From positions 642,001 through 706,000 of the forward strand of contig CAHIKZ030000811.1 in the NCBI GenBank assembly GCA_903632075.3: DNA of 64,000 bases, in the 5' to 3' direction. Positions within the stretch are counted from its first letter, which is position 1, and the number at the start of each line of letters is the position of its first letter. A model generated the notes under the pieces. The model made no database searches and had not been told where the DNA came from. It saw only the letters and a program-made list of their open reading frames with translations. Both the position numbers and the translations under genes were made by a program. The DNA is from Acanthosepion pharaonis. Lineage: Eukaryota > Mollusca > Cephalopoda > Sepiida > Sepiidae. Positions 10,438-21,700 of the stretch are shown piece by piece.

Positions 10438-10640
10438 GGAAATAACTGAAACTCAGAAGAGGCATGGCATGTGGAACTAGAACACTTTACCCCAGTGAAC
10501 GAAATAAAGAGTTTGGTTTGAAATTCCAATCACCTGAAGAAGGCCTGAGTGTGCAATGGCTGAAACATTGTGAATATGATTGCAAAGATGAAGATAACAG
10601 TCCAAACAATAAAAATAATGTAAATAAAAATGTATTGCTT
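10438..10640 (+). repeat. SINE family A body, inverted relative to the 98 bp array
   Basis: Contains GGCATGGCATGTGGAACTAG, GAAATAAAGAGTTTGG, CTGAAGAAGGCC, GCTGAAACATTGTGAATAT and an AAGATAACAGTCC tail. It points opposite to the array, so the array and this copy form a large inverted arrangement. The head is truncated. Confidence 0.75.
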
Positions 10641-10644
10641 TTAT

Positions 10645-11325
10645 TTTCATACTTTTGTTGTGTTTTGTTTTTGTTTAGGTATTCACAGCTGGGGTGCCAA
10701 CAGGTGCTAATCCCCGGAGTTAGGTTGGACCTGGGAACGATAGCAATTATGTGATTCCACACTACTCAAAACCTCCAATCTCCTAATCAGAGACCTTGTT
10801 GCTGGGTGTAGTTTATTGTCATACCCAGGACAAGCATCTACTCATGTCTGTTTGCTTTTTCTCCCTCTCTTTGAAGGTTAGAGTAGTAATCTGTACTTAT
10901 GATAGTGTCTATGTCCCGCCCTTCTCATGTCTGTTCTGCATGCATCTAGCATATCTTTTCTCTCACCCTTCCTTAGTCAACTTACATTATATAGAAATCC
11001 TACCTTGCCGCCAATTGTGTTAGTATGATTTGACCATTAATATATGTTTCTAAAGGTCTCTTTTGTTTCACAACCACATGATCCATTCTTCCAAATTTTT
11101 GATAGGCAATATCCTTAAAAGTATGCTTCTTCTAATACCACTGACAAATATGTCTATGTAAGCAAAGTACACAGTACATTGGCTTTAGCTGAGCTCATTT
11201 TTTCTTATTCTGCTCAAGCAACCATGAGTCTGGTGGATAGGTTTTTAAGTCTTTTTAGATATAATTTATTGCTTGTCATCATTTTTATTTGACTTGACAA
11301 ATGTTGCAGACAGTTATACTAAATT
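10645..11325. other. No recognisable gene
   Basis: AT-rich intergenic sequence. The piece at 10678-10720 weakly resembles the reverse complement of a 5S internal promoter (GGTATTCACAG, GTGCTAATCC), too weak to annotate as a SINE. Confidence 0.4.
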
Positions 11326-11331
11326 ACTAAG

Positions 11332-11830
11332 TTGCCTTTAATATTTAATATGGCATCACCAAATAGGATGTTTAAGTCGGCAGGTTGGGAAGCTATAAAG
11401 AACATTTCCGTTATGGCATACACCAAACAATTGGAGAATTTGACTTTCGTTAAAATTTCAGAAATTATAAAACGAAGTTTACAACCTAAAAAGAAACTTG
11501 TCATAGCTGGAAACAACACAATACAACAATATAGAGTCATTGATAGGGTGTTTAAGACACATGGATAAGCCAGAATTTGTCGAGACTTGGATTCGGTGTT
11601 TTGTCGCCCAAGCTAGGGCTAAAAAATTGAAAGACCACCAGGCAAGAGGGAGGGAAAATGAAATAACTGACATCTTTCTAGCTTTGGCAAGTTTTGAAGT
11701 TATAATGAAAATTTCTGTAAGCAATTGGAGAATTTGACTTTCATTGAAATTTCAGAAATTATAAAACAATGTTAACTACTGATCATGTGTTGTAAAACAA
11801 CACAATACAACAACTATAATTCTGTTAGTT
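11332..11830 (+). pseudogene. Ty3/gypsy gag fragments, partly duplicated
   Basis: Two overlapping frames. The first (11332-11568) has LENLTFVKISEIIKRSLQPK, resembling a capsid motif (LTF-x-x-I-x-x-x-x-x-SL-PKK) that I associate with molluscan Ty3/gypsy Gag. The second (11540-11737) has DKPEFVETWIRCF and AKKLKDHQARGRENEITDIF, which resembles a more N-terminal part of the same type of Gag. The sequence around GGAGAATTTGACTTTC then appears again at about 11725, roughly 295 bp after its first occurrence. So the Gag order is later part, earlier part, later part: a partial tandem duplication of a dead fragment. No protease or polymerase follows. Confidence 0.5.
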
Positions 11831-11879
11831 CCTTAGTCAGTTAACATGTATGTTATGCCCTGCCACTGCCTCAGACAAA

Positions 11880-12135
11880 TGATAGACAAGTCTTCTAGTA
11901 CAGGGCTTACCAAGTCTTCAAGTCCAGTCTCAGGCTTCTCATTGTCAGGGCCTCTGAATCCTTCTAGTTTAGGGTTTTCTAATCTATTTTGTCATCAGCC
12001 TCCAAATTCCTCTAGCCCTGGCTCTTCAAAGTTTTCTTGACCAGGGCCTTCTAGCTTTAGGTCCCCCAAATCTTCTCTCCCTAGGTTTCCCAAATGTTCT
12101 TGACTGGTGCTTCCATATCTTATAATCCTGCACTT
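11880..12135 (+). repeat. Degenerate CTTCTAG/CAGGGC short tandem repeats
   Basis: Imperfect units built from TTCTAG, CAGGGC and CCAAAT(C)TTC words. They give a Ser/Pro-rich open frame (about 11846-12040) that I read as minisatellite by-product. Confidence 0.5.
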
Positions 12136-12234
12136 CAAACCAATATTTCTGACCCATCCTCTGTGTTCAGCTTAGAAAGTGTCAGTAATAGCACTGCAAA
12201 TATAAAAAGTAATATATTATAGCCATATTTAGCA

Positions 12235-12440
12235 TATGATTCAAAATAATCGACTTGGATTGAGGAATCTGAGAGATGAGTTCAAATTCCAATCAGATCC
12301 ATTACATTCACTTACATGCTAATACCCTTGAGAAAGGTATGAATCCTCTTCTTCTGCAACCAGCTATAGGTAAATAGACTGGGTTCTATAGACTTGGGTG
12401 GCAATCCGCCTACGAGAAAGTAAGTCTGAATTTAATTGCT
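12235..12440 (+). repeat. SINE family B copy adjoining the satellite
   Basis: B box GAGTTCAAATTCC near 12279, body CATTACATTCACTTACATGC and GAGAAAGGTATGAATC, then AGCTATAGGTAAATAGACTGG, ACTTGGGTGGCAA and AAGTAAGTCTGAATTTAA. The last blocks are the ones that recur in the 176 bp satellite monomer beginning about 360 bp to the right. Confidence 0.7.
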
Positions 12441-12444
12441 CCAT

Positions 12445-12790
12445 TGAGCTGCTTTCACTGGTTCCCGGACTTCATGAATTCAAGCACCCTACGAGGCTGG
12501 CATCCCGCTCTCACCCTTTCACTGTAGAAACATTTAAATGTAGCCATCTCTTCTACTCCAATAGCTTCATACCTCGCACCTCTTGCCTGTGGAACACCCT
12601 TCCTTATTACTGTTTCCCTGAGAGCTATAATCTCCAACTCTTCAAATGTAATGTCAATCGACATCCACAGTTAACTTGATGTATCCATTATCCCTCTCCT
12701 CATCCTTTCTTCTAACACTCCTATCTGCTCTCGCTCCATATCTTCTGCAACCCCCTGCATCCTAGTGGCTTCAGACCTTGCTCGGAGCGT
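12445..12790 (+). pseudogene. C-terminal tail of a jockey/CR1-type LINE protein
   Basis: Plus-strand translation ending at 12679 contains SRSHPFTVETF, SFIPRTSCLWNTLP and FPESYNLQLFK. The pattern R-x-x-x-x-x-SF-x-PRT-x-x-LWN-x-LP-x-x-x-FP, then F-K-x-x-V, is the conserved C-terminal tail of many non-LTR proteins. The polymerase core is absent; the sequence after the stop (TAACTTGATG) is probable 3' UTR. The element is truncated on its 5' side by the SINE. Confidence 0.65.
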
Positions 12791-12799
12791 AATGCTTAA

Positions 12800-15700
12800 A
12801 AAAATAAAACTGTATGTAGCCCTAGCATAGCATATATTATACAACTAAAGGAAAGGATCGTTCGCATTGGCTCGATGATCCCGACTATGGTTGACAAATG
12901 ACGAACAGCCATCGAGTGCGATAGGTAAATAGCAAGTTGCCTTGGGTGGCAACCGGTCTAGGAGAAATTAACTCTGAATTAAAAATTGTATGTTGCCCTG
13001 ACATAGCACATATTATACAGCTAAAGGAAAGGATCGTTCACATTGGCTCAATGATCCCGACTACAGTTGACAAATGATGAACAGCGATCGAGTGCTATGG
13101 GTAAATTGCAGGTTGCCTTTGTTGGCAACCCATTTATGAGAAATGACCTCTGAATTTAAAACTGTATGTTGCCCTGGCGTAGCATATATTATACAGCTAA
13201 AGGAAAGGATCGTTCGCATTGGCTCAATGATCCCGACTACAGTTGACAAATGACGAACAGCCATCAAGTGCTATGGGTAAATTGCAGGTTGCCTTGGGTG
13301 GCAACCAGTCTAGGAGAAATTAACTCTGAATTTAAAACTGTATGTTGCCCTGGCGTAGCATATATTATACAGCTAAAGGAAAGGATCGTTCGCATTGGCT
13401 CAATGATCCCAACTACAGTTGACAAATGACGAACAGCCATCAAGTGCTATGGGTAAATTGCAGGTTGCCTTGGGTGGCAACCGGTCTAGGAGAAATTAAC
13501 TCTGAATTTAAAACTGTATGTTGCGCTGGCGTAGCATAAATTATACAGCTAAAGGAAAGGATCGTTCGCATTGGCTCAATGATCCCAACTACAGTTGACA
13601 AATGACGAACAGCCATCAAGTGCTATGGGTAAATTGCAGGTTGCCTTGGGTGGCAACCGGTCTAGGAGAAATTAACTCTGAATTTAAAACTGTATGTTGC
13701 CCTGGCGTAGCATAAATTATACAGCTAAAGGAAAGGAACGTTCGCATTGGCTCAATGATCCCAACTACAGTTGACAAATGACGAACAGCCATCGAGTGCT
13801 ATGGGTAAATTGCAGGTTGCCTTGGGTGGCAACCGGTCTAGGAGAAATTAACTCTGAATTTAAAACTGTATGTTGCCCTGGCGTAGCATATATTATACAG
13901 CTAAAGGAAAGGATCGTTCGCATTGGCTCAATGATCCCAACTACAGGTGACAAATGACGAACAGCCATCAAGTGCTATGGGTAAATTGCAGGTTGCCTTT
14001 GTTGGCAACCCATTTATGAGAAATGACATCTGAATTTAAAATTGTATGTTGCCCTGGCGTAGCATATATTATACAGCTAAAGGAAAGGATCGTTCGCATT
14101 GGCTCAATGATCCCGACTACAGTTGACAAATGACGAACAGCCATCAAGTGCTATGGGTAAATTGCAGGTTGTCTTGGGTGGCAACCGGTCTAGGAGAAAT
14201 TAACTCTGAATTTAAAATTGTATGTTGCCCTGGCGTAGCATAAATTATACAGCTAAAGGAAAGGATCGCCATCGATTGGCTCAATGATCCCAACTACAGT
14301 TGACAAATGACGAACAGCCATCAAGTGCTATGGGTAAATTGCAGGTTGCCTTGGGTGGCAACAGGTTCAGGAGAAATTAACTCTGAATTTAAAACTGTAT
14401 GTTGCCCTGGCGTAGCATATATTATACAGCTAAAGGAAAGGATCGTTCGCATTGGCTCAATGATCCCGACTACAGTTGACAAATGATGAACAGCCATCAA
14501 GTGCTATGGGTAAATTGCAGGTTGCCTTGGGTGGCAACCAGTCTAGGAGAAATTAACTCTGAATTTAAAACTGTATGTTGCCCTGGCGTAGCATATATTA
14601 TACAGCTAAAGGAAAGGATCGTTCGCATTGGCTCAATGATCCCAACTACAGTTGACAAATGACGAACAGCCATCAAGTGCTATGGGTAAATTGCAGGTTG
14701 CCTTGGGTGGCAACCGGTCTAGGAGAAATTAACTCTGAATTTAAAACTGTATGTTGCCCTGGCGTAGCATATATTATACAGCTAAAGGAAAGGATCGTTC
14801 GCATTGGCTCAATGATCCCGACTACAGTTGACAAATGATGAACAGCCATCGAGTGCTATGGGTAAATTGCAGGTTGCCTTTGTTGGCAACCCATTTATGA
14901 GAAATGACCTCTGAATTTAAAACTGTATGTTGCCCTGGCGTAGCATATATTATACAGCTAAAGGAAAGGATCGTTCGCATTGGCTCAATGATCCCGACTA
15001 CAGTTGACAAATGATGAACAGCCATCGAGTGCTATGGGTAAATTGCAGGTTGCCTTTTGTTGGCAACCCATATGAGAAATGAACTCTGAATTTAAAACTG
15101 TATGTTGCCCTGGCGTAGCATATATTATACAGCTAAAGGAAAGAATCGTTCGCATTGGCTCAATGATCCTGACTACAGTTGACAAATGATGAACAGCCAT
15201 CGAGTGCTATGGGTAAATTGCAGGTTGCCTTGGGTGGCAAACCGGTCTAGGAGAAATTAACTCTGAATTTAAAACTGCATGTTGCCCTGGCGTAGCATAT
15301 ATTATACATCTAAAGGAAAGGATCGTTCGCATTGGCTCAATGATCCCAACAACAGTTGACAAATGATGAACAGCCATCGAGTGCTATGGGAATTGCAGGT
15401 TGCCTTGGGTGGCAAACCGGTCTAGGAGAAATTAACTCTGAATTTAAAACTGTATGTTGCCCAGGCGTAGCATATATTATACAGCTAAAGGAAAGGATCG
15501 TTCGCATTGGCTCAATGATCCCGACTACAGTTGACAAATGATGAACAGCCATCGAGTGCTATGGGTAAATTGCAGGTTGCCTGTATGTTTTGTTGGCAAC
15601 CCATTTATGAGAAATGACCTCTGAATTTAAAACTGTATGTTGCCCTGGCTTAGCATATATTATACAGCTAAAGGAAAGAATCGTTCGCATTGGCTCAATG

Positions 15701-18700
15701 ATCCCGACTACAGTTGACAAATGATGAACAGCGAATTGAGGTGCTATGGGTAAATTGCAGGTTGCCTTGAATTTGGCAACCGGTATATATATTAGAGAAA
15801 TTAACTCTGAATTTAAAACTGTATGTTGTTGCCCTGGCGTAGAAATTAATATTAAAATTATACATATTAAAGGAAAGGATCGTTCGCATTGGCTCAATGA
15901 TCCCGACTACAGTTGACAAATGATGAACAGCCATCGAGTGCTATGGGTAAATTGCAGGTTGCCTTGGGTGGCAACCGGTCTAGGAGAAATTAACTCTGAA
16001 TTTAAAACTGTATGTTGCCCTAAAGGCGCATTGGCTCAATGATCCCGATATTGATGAACAGCCAGCCAAAGTGAAAGGCAACCGGTCTAGAGTCTGAATT
16101 TAAAACTGTATGTTGCATTGGCTAGCATAATGATCCCTCAATGATCCTGACTACAGTTGACAAATGATGAACAGCCATCGAGTGCTATGGGTAAATTGCA
16201 GGTTGCCTTTGTTGGCAACCGGTTAGGAGAAATTACCTCTGAATTTAAAACTGTATGTTGCCCTGGCGTAGCATATATTATACAGCTAAAGGAAAGAATC
16301 GTTCGCATTGGCTCAATGATCCCGACTACAGTTGACAAATGATGAACAGCGATCGAGTGCTATGGGTAAATTGCAGGTTGCCTTGGGTGGCAACCGGTCT
16401 AGGAGAAATTAACTCTGAATTTAAAACTGTATGTTGCCCTGGCGTAGCATATATTATACAGCTAAAGGAAAGGATCGTTCGCATTGGCTCAATGATCCCG
16501 ACTACAGTTGACAAATGATGAACAGCCATCGAGTGCTATGCAGGTTAAATTGCAGGTTGCCTTTGTTGGCAACCGGTTTAGGAGAAATTAACTCTGAATT
16601 TAAAACTGTATGTTGCCCTGGCGTAGCATATATTATACAGCTAAAGGAAAGGATCGTTCGCATTGGCTCAATGATCCCGACTACTGTTGACAAATGATGA
16701 ACAGCCATCGAGTGCTATGGGTAAATTGCAGGTTGCCTTTGGCAACCGGTTGGCTGAATTTAAACCGGTGGCATTTATGAGAAATTAACTCTGAATTTAA
16801 AACTGTATGTTGCCCTGTGCGGTCTAGGAGAAAGCATATATTATATACAGAAAGGATCGTTAAAGGAAAGTTGACAAATGATGAACAGCCATCGAGTGCT
16901 ATGGGTAAATTGGCCTTGGGTCAATGATCCCTGAATTTAAAACTGTACTGGCGTAGCATATGATTAAATAAAGGAAAGGATGAACAGATCCCGATCAGAT
17001 GACAAATGATGAACAGCCATCGAGTGCTATGGGTAAATTGCAGGTTGCCTTGGGTGGCAACCGGTCTAGGGAGAAATTAACTCTGAATTTAAAACTGTAT
17101 GTTGCCCTGGCGTAGCATATATTATACAGCTAAAGGAAAGGATCGTTCGCATTGGCTCAATGATCCCGACTACAGTTGACAAATGATGAACAGCCATCGA
17201 GTGCTATGGGTAAAATTGCAGGTTGCCTTGGGTGGCAACCGGTCTAGGAGAAATTAACTCTGAATTTAAAACTGTATGTTGCCCTGGCGTAGCATATATT
17301 ATACAGCTAAAGGAAAGGATCGTTCGCATTGGCTCAATGATCCCGACTACAGTTGACAAATGATGAACAGCCATCGAGTGCTATGGGTAAATTGCAGGTT
17401 GCCTTGGGTGGCAACCGGTCTAGGAGAAATTAACTCTGAATTTAAAACTGTATGTTGCCCTGGCGTAGCATATATTATACAGCTAAAGGAAAGGATCGTT
17501 CGCATTGGCTCAATGATCCCGACTACAGTTGACAAATGATGAACAGCCATCGAGTGCTATGGGTAAATTGCAGGTTGCCTTGGGTGGCAACCGGTCTAGG
17601 AGAAATTAACTCTGAATTTAAAACTGTATGTTGCCCTGGCGTAGCATATATTATACAGCTAAAGGAAAGGATCGTTCGCATTGGCTCAATGATCCCGACT
17701 ACAGTTGACAAATGATGAACAGCCATCGAGTGCTATGGGTAAATTGCAGGTTGCCTTGGGTGGCAACCGGTCCAGGAGAAATTAACTCTGAATTTAAAAC
17801 TGTATGTTGCCCTGGCGTAGCATATATTATACAGCTAAAGGAAAGGATCGTTCGCATTGGCTCAATGATCCCGACTACAACAAAGTTGACAAATGATGAA
17901 CAGCTTGGGTGGCAACCGGTCTAGGAGAAATTAACTCTGAATTTAAAACTGTATATGCCCTGGCGTAGCATAATTTGCTAAAGGAAAGGATCGTTGCATT
18001 GGCTCAATGATCCTGAACAGTTGACAAATGATGAAAATCGAGTGCTATGGGTAAAAGGTTGCCTTGGGAATTAGGAGAAAAACTGAATTTAAAACTATGT
18101 TGCCCTGGCGTAGCATATATTATACAGCTAAAGGAAAGGATCGTTCGCATTGGCTCAATGATCCCGACTACAGTTGACAAATGATGAACAGCCATCGAGT
18201 GCTATGGGTAAATTGCAGGGTTGCAACCGGTTGGGTATGTTGCCCTGGCGTAGCATATATTATACAGCCGGTTCATTGGGAGACAAATTGAACAGCCATC
18301 GAATTTAAATTGCAGGTTGCCTTGGGTGGCAACCGGTCTAGGAGAAATTAACCCTGGCGTTGCCCTGGCATAGCATATATTATACAGCTAAAGGAAAGGA
18401 TCGTTCGCATTGGCTCAATGATCCCGACTACAGTTGACAAATGATGAACAGCCATCGAGTGCTATGGGTAAATTGCAGGTTGCCTTGGGTGGCAAACCGG
18501 TCTAGGAGAAATTAACTCTGAATTTAAAACTGTATGTTGCCCTGGCGTAGCATATATTATACAGCTAAAGGAAAGGATCGTTCGCATTGGCTCAATGATC
18601 CTGACTACAGTTGACAAATGATGAACAGCCATCGAGTGCTATGGGTAAATTGCAGGTTGCCTTTGTAGGAGAAATGTCTGAATTTAAAACCCATTTATTA

Positions 18701-21700
18701 TACAAATAAAGGAAAGGACCATTGGCTCAATGATCCTGAATTTAAAACTGCTATGGGTAAATTGCATGTTGCCTTGGGTGGCAACCGGTCTAGGAGAAAT
18801 TAACTGAATTTAAAACTGTATGTTGCCCTGGCGTAGCATATATTATACAGCTAAAGGAAAGAATCGTTCGCATTGGCTCAATGATCCCGACTACAGTTGA
18901 CAAATGATGAACAGCCATCGAGTGCTATGGGTAAATTGCAGGTTGCCTTGGGTGGCAAACCGGTCTAGGAGAAATTAACTCTGAATTTAAAACTGTATGT
19001 TGCCCTGGCGTAGCATATATTATACAGCTAAAGGAAAGGATCGTTCGCATTGGCTCAATGATCCCGACTACAGTTGACAAATGATGAACAGCCATCGAGT
19101 GCTATGGGTAAATTGCAGGTTGCCTTGGGTGGCAACCGGTCTAGGAGAAATTAACTCTGAATTTAAAACTGTATGTTGCCCTGGCGTAGCATATATTATA
19201 CAGCTAAAGGAAAGGATCGTTCGCATTGGCTCAATGATCCCGACTACAGTTGACAAATGATGAACAGCCATCGAGTGCTATGGGTAAATTGGCAAGGTTG
19301 CCTAAAGATGAAAGGATCGTTGTTGGCAAACCCATTGACAAATGAGAAATGACCTCTGAATTTAAAACTGTATGTTGCCCTGGCGTAGCATATATTATAC
19401 AGCTAAAGGAAAGAATCGTTCGCATTGGCTCAATGATCCCGACTACAGTTGACAAATGATGAACAGCGATCGAGTGCTATGGGTAAATTGCAGGTTGCCT
19501 TGGGTGGCAACCGGTCTGGGGAGAAATTAACTCTGAATTTAAAACTGTATGTTGCCCTGGCGTAGCATATATTATACAGCTAAAGGAAAGGATCGTTCGC
19601 ATTGGCTCAATGATCCCGACTACAGTTGACAAATGATGAACAGCCATCGAGTGCTATGGGTAAAGGTTGCCTTGGGTGGCAAACCGGTTGCCTGAATTTG
19701 TTGGCGTAGCATATATTAACCCTAAAGGAAAGGATCGTTCGCATTGGGAGATGAAATGATGAACAGCCATCGAGTGAATTTAAAACTGCAAATCGGTCTA
19801 GGAGAAAAACCCTGAATTTAAAACTGTATGTTGCCCTGGCGTAGCATATATTATACCTAAAGGAAAGGATCGTTCGCATTGGCTCAATGATCCCGATACA
19901 GCTGACAAATGGAAAGTAAATTGCATCGTTCTGAATTTAAAATTGGCGTAGCATATATTATAATAAAGGAAAGGATCGTTCGATTGGCTCAATGATCCCG
20001 ACTACAGATGACAAATGATGAACAGCCATCGAGTGCTATGGGTAAATTGCAGGTTGCCTTTGTTGGCAACCGGTTAGGAGAAATTAACTCTGAATTTAAA
20101 ACTGTATGTTGCCCTGGCGTAGCATATATTATACAGCTAAAGGAAAGGATCGTTCGCATTGGCTCAATGATCCCGACTACAGTTGACAAATGATGAACAG
20201 CGATCGAGTGCTATGGGTAAATTGCAGGTTGCCTTGGGTGGCAAACCGGTCTAGGAGAAATTAACTCTGAATTTAAAACTGTATGTTGCCCTGGCGTAGC
20301 ATATATTATACAGCTAAAGGAAAGGATCGTTCGCATTGGCTCAATGATCCCTGACTACAGTTGACAAATGATGAACAAATCGATGAACAACCAGGTTGCC
20401 TTGGGTGGCAACCGGTCTAGGAGAAATTAACTCTGAATTTAAAACTGTAGGTTGCCCTTGTATATATTGGCAACCCATTTCAATGATCCCGACTACAGTT
20501 GACAAATGATGAACAGCCATCGAGTGCTATTTAAATTGCAGGTTGCCTTGGGTGGCAACCGGTCTAGGAGAAATTAACTCTGAATTTAAAACTGTATGTT
20601 GCCCTGGCGTAGCATATATTATTAAGGACATTGGCTCAAAGTTGACAAAATGAAAGCCATCGTTCGCATTGGCTAAATGATCCCGATTACAGCTAAAGGA
20701 AAGATGACAAATGATGAACAGCGATCGAGTGCTATGGGTAAATTGCAGGTTGCCTTGGGTGGCAAACCGGTCTAGGAGAAATTAACTCTGAATTTAAAAC
20801 TGTATGTTGCCCTGGCGTAGCATATATTATACAGCTAAAGGAAAGGATCGTTCGCATTGGCTCAATGATCCCAACTACAGTTGACAAATGACGAACAGCG
20901 ATAGAGTGCTATGGGTAAATTGCAGGTTGCCTTGGGTGGCAACCGGTCTAGGAGAAATTAACTCTGAATTTAAAAGTGTATGTTGCCCTGGCGTAGCATA
21001 TATTATACAGCTAAAGGAAAGGATCGTTCGCATTGGCTCAATGATCCCAACTACAGTTGACAAATGACGAACAACCATCAAGTGCTATGGGTAAATTGCA
21101 GGTTGCCTTGGGTGGCAACCGGTCTAGGAGAAATTAACTCTGAATTTAAAACTGTATGTTGCCCTGGCGTAGCATATATTATACAGCTAAAGGAAAGGAG
21201 GATCGATGAACAGCCATCGAGTGCTATGGGTAAATTGGCTCAATGATAAAACGGTATGACTACAGTTGAAAGGAAATGATGAAAAGCGATCGAGTGCTAT
21301 GGGTAAAAATTGCAGGTTGCCTTGAATTTGGCAAATGTTGGTCTGGCGGAGAAATTAAGGATCTGAATTTAAAACTGTATGTTGCCCTGGCGTAGAAATT
21401 AACTCTGAATTTATATGTTGCCCTGGCGTAGCATATATTATACAGCTAAAGGAAAGGATCGTTCGCATTGGCTCAATGATCCCGACTACAGTTGACAAAT
21501 GATGAACAGCGATCGAGTGCTATGGGTAAATTGCAGGTTGCCTTGGGTGGCAAACGGTCTAGGAGAAATTAACTCTGAATTTAAAACTGTATGTTGCCCT
21601 GGCGTAGCATATATTATACAGCTAAAGGAAAGGATCGTTCGCATTGGCTCAATGATCCCGACTACAGTTGACAAATGATGAACAGCCATCGAGTGCTATG

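Noticed and set aside
10678..10720. Second 5S-derived SINE (minus strand)
   Set aside because: Only GGTATTC and GTGCTAATCC-like words match; the remaining internal promoter is not convincing.
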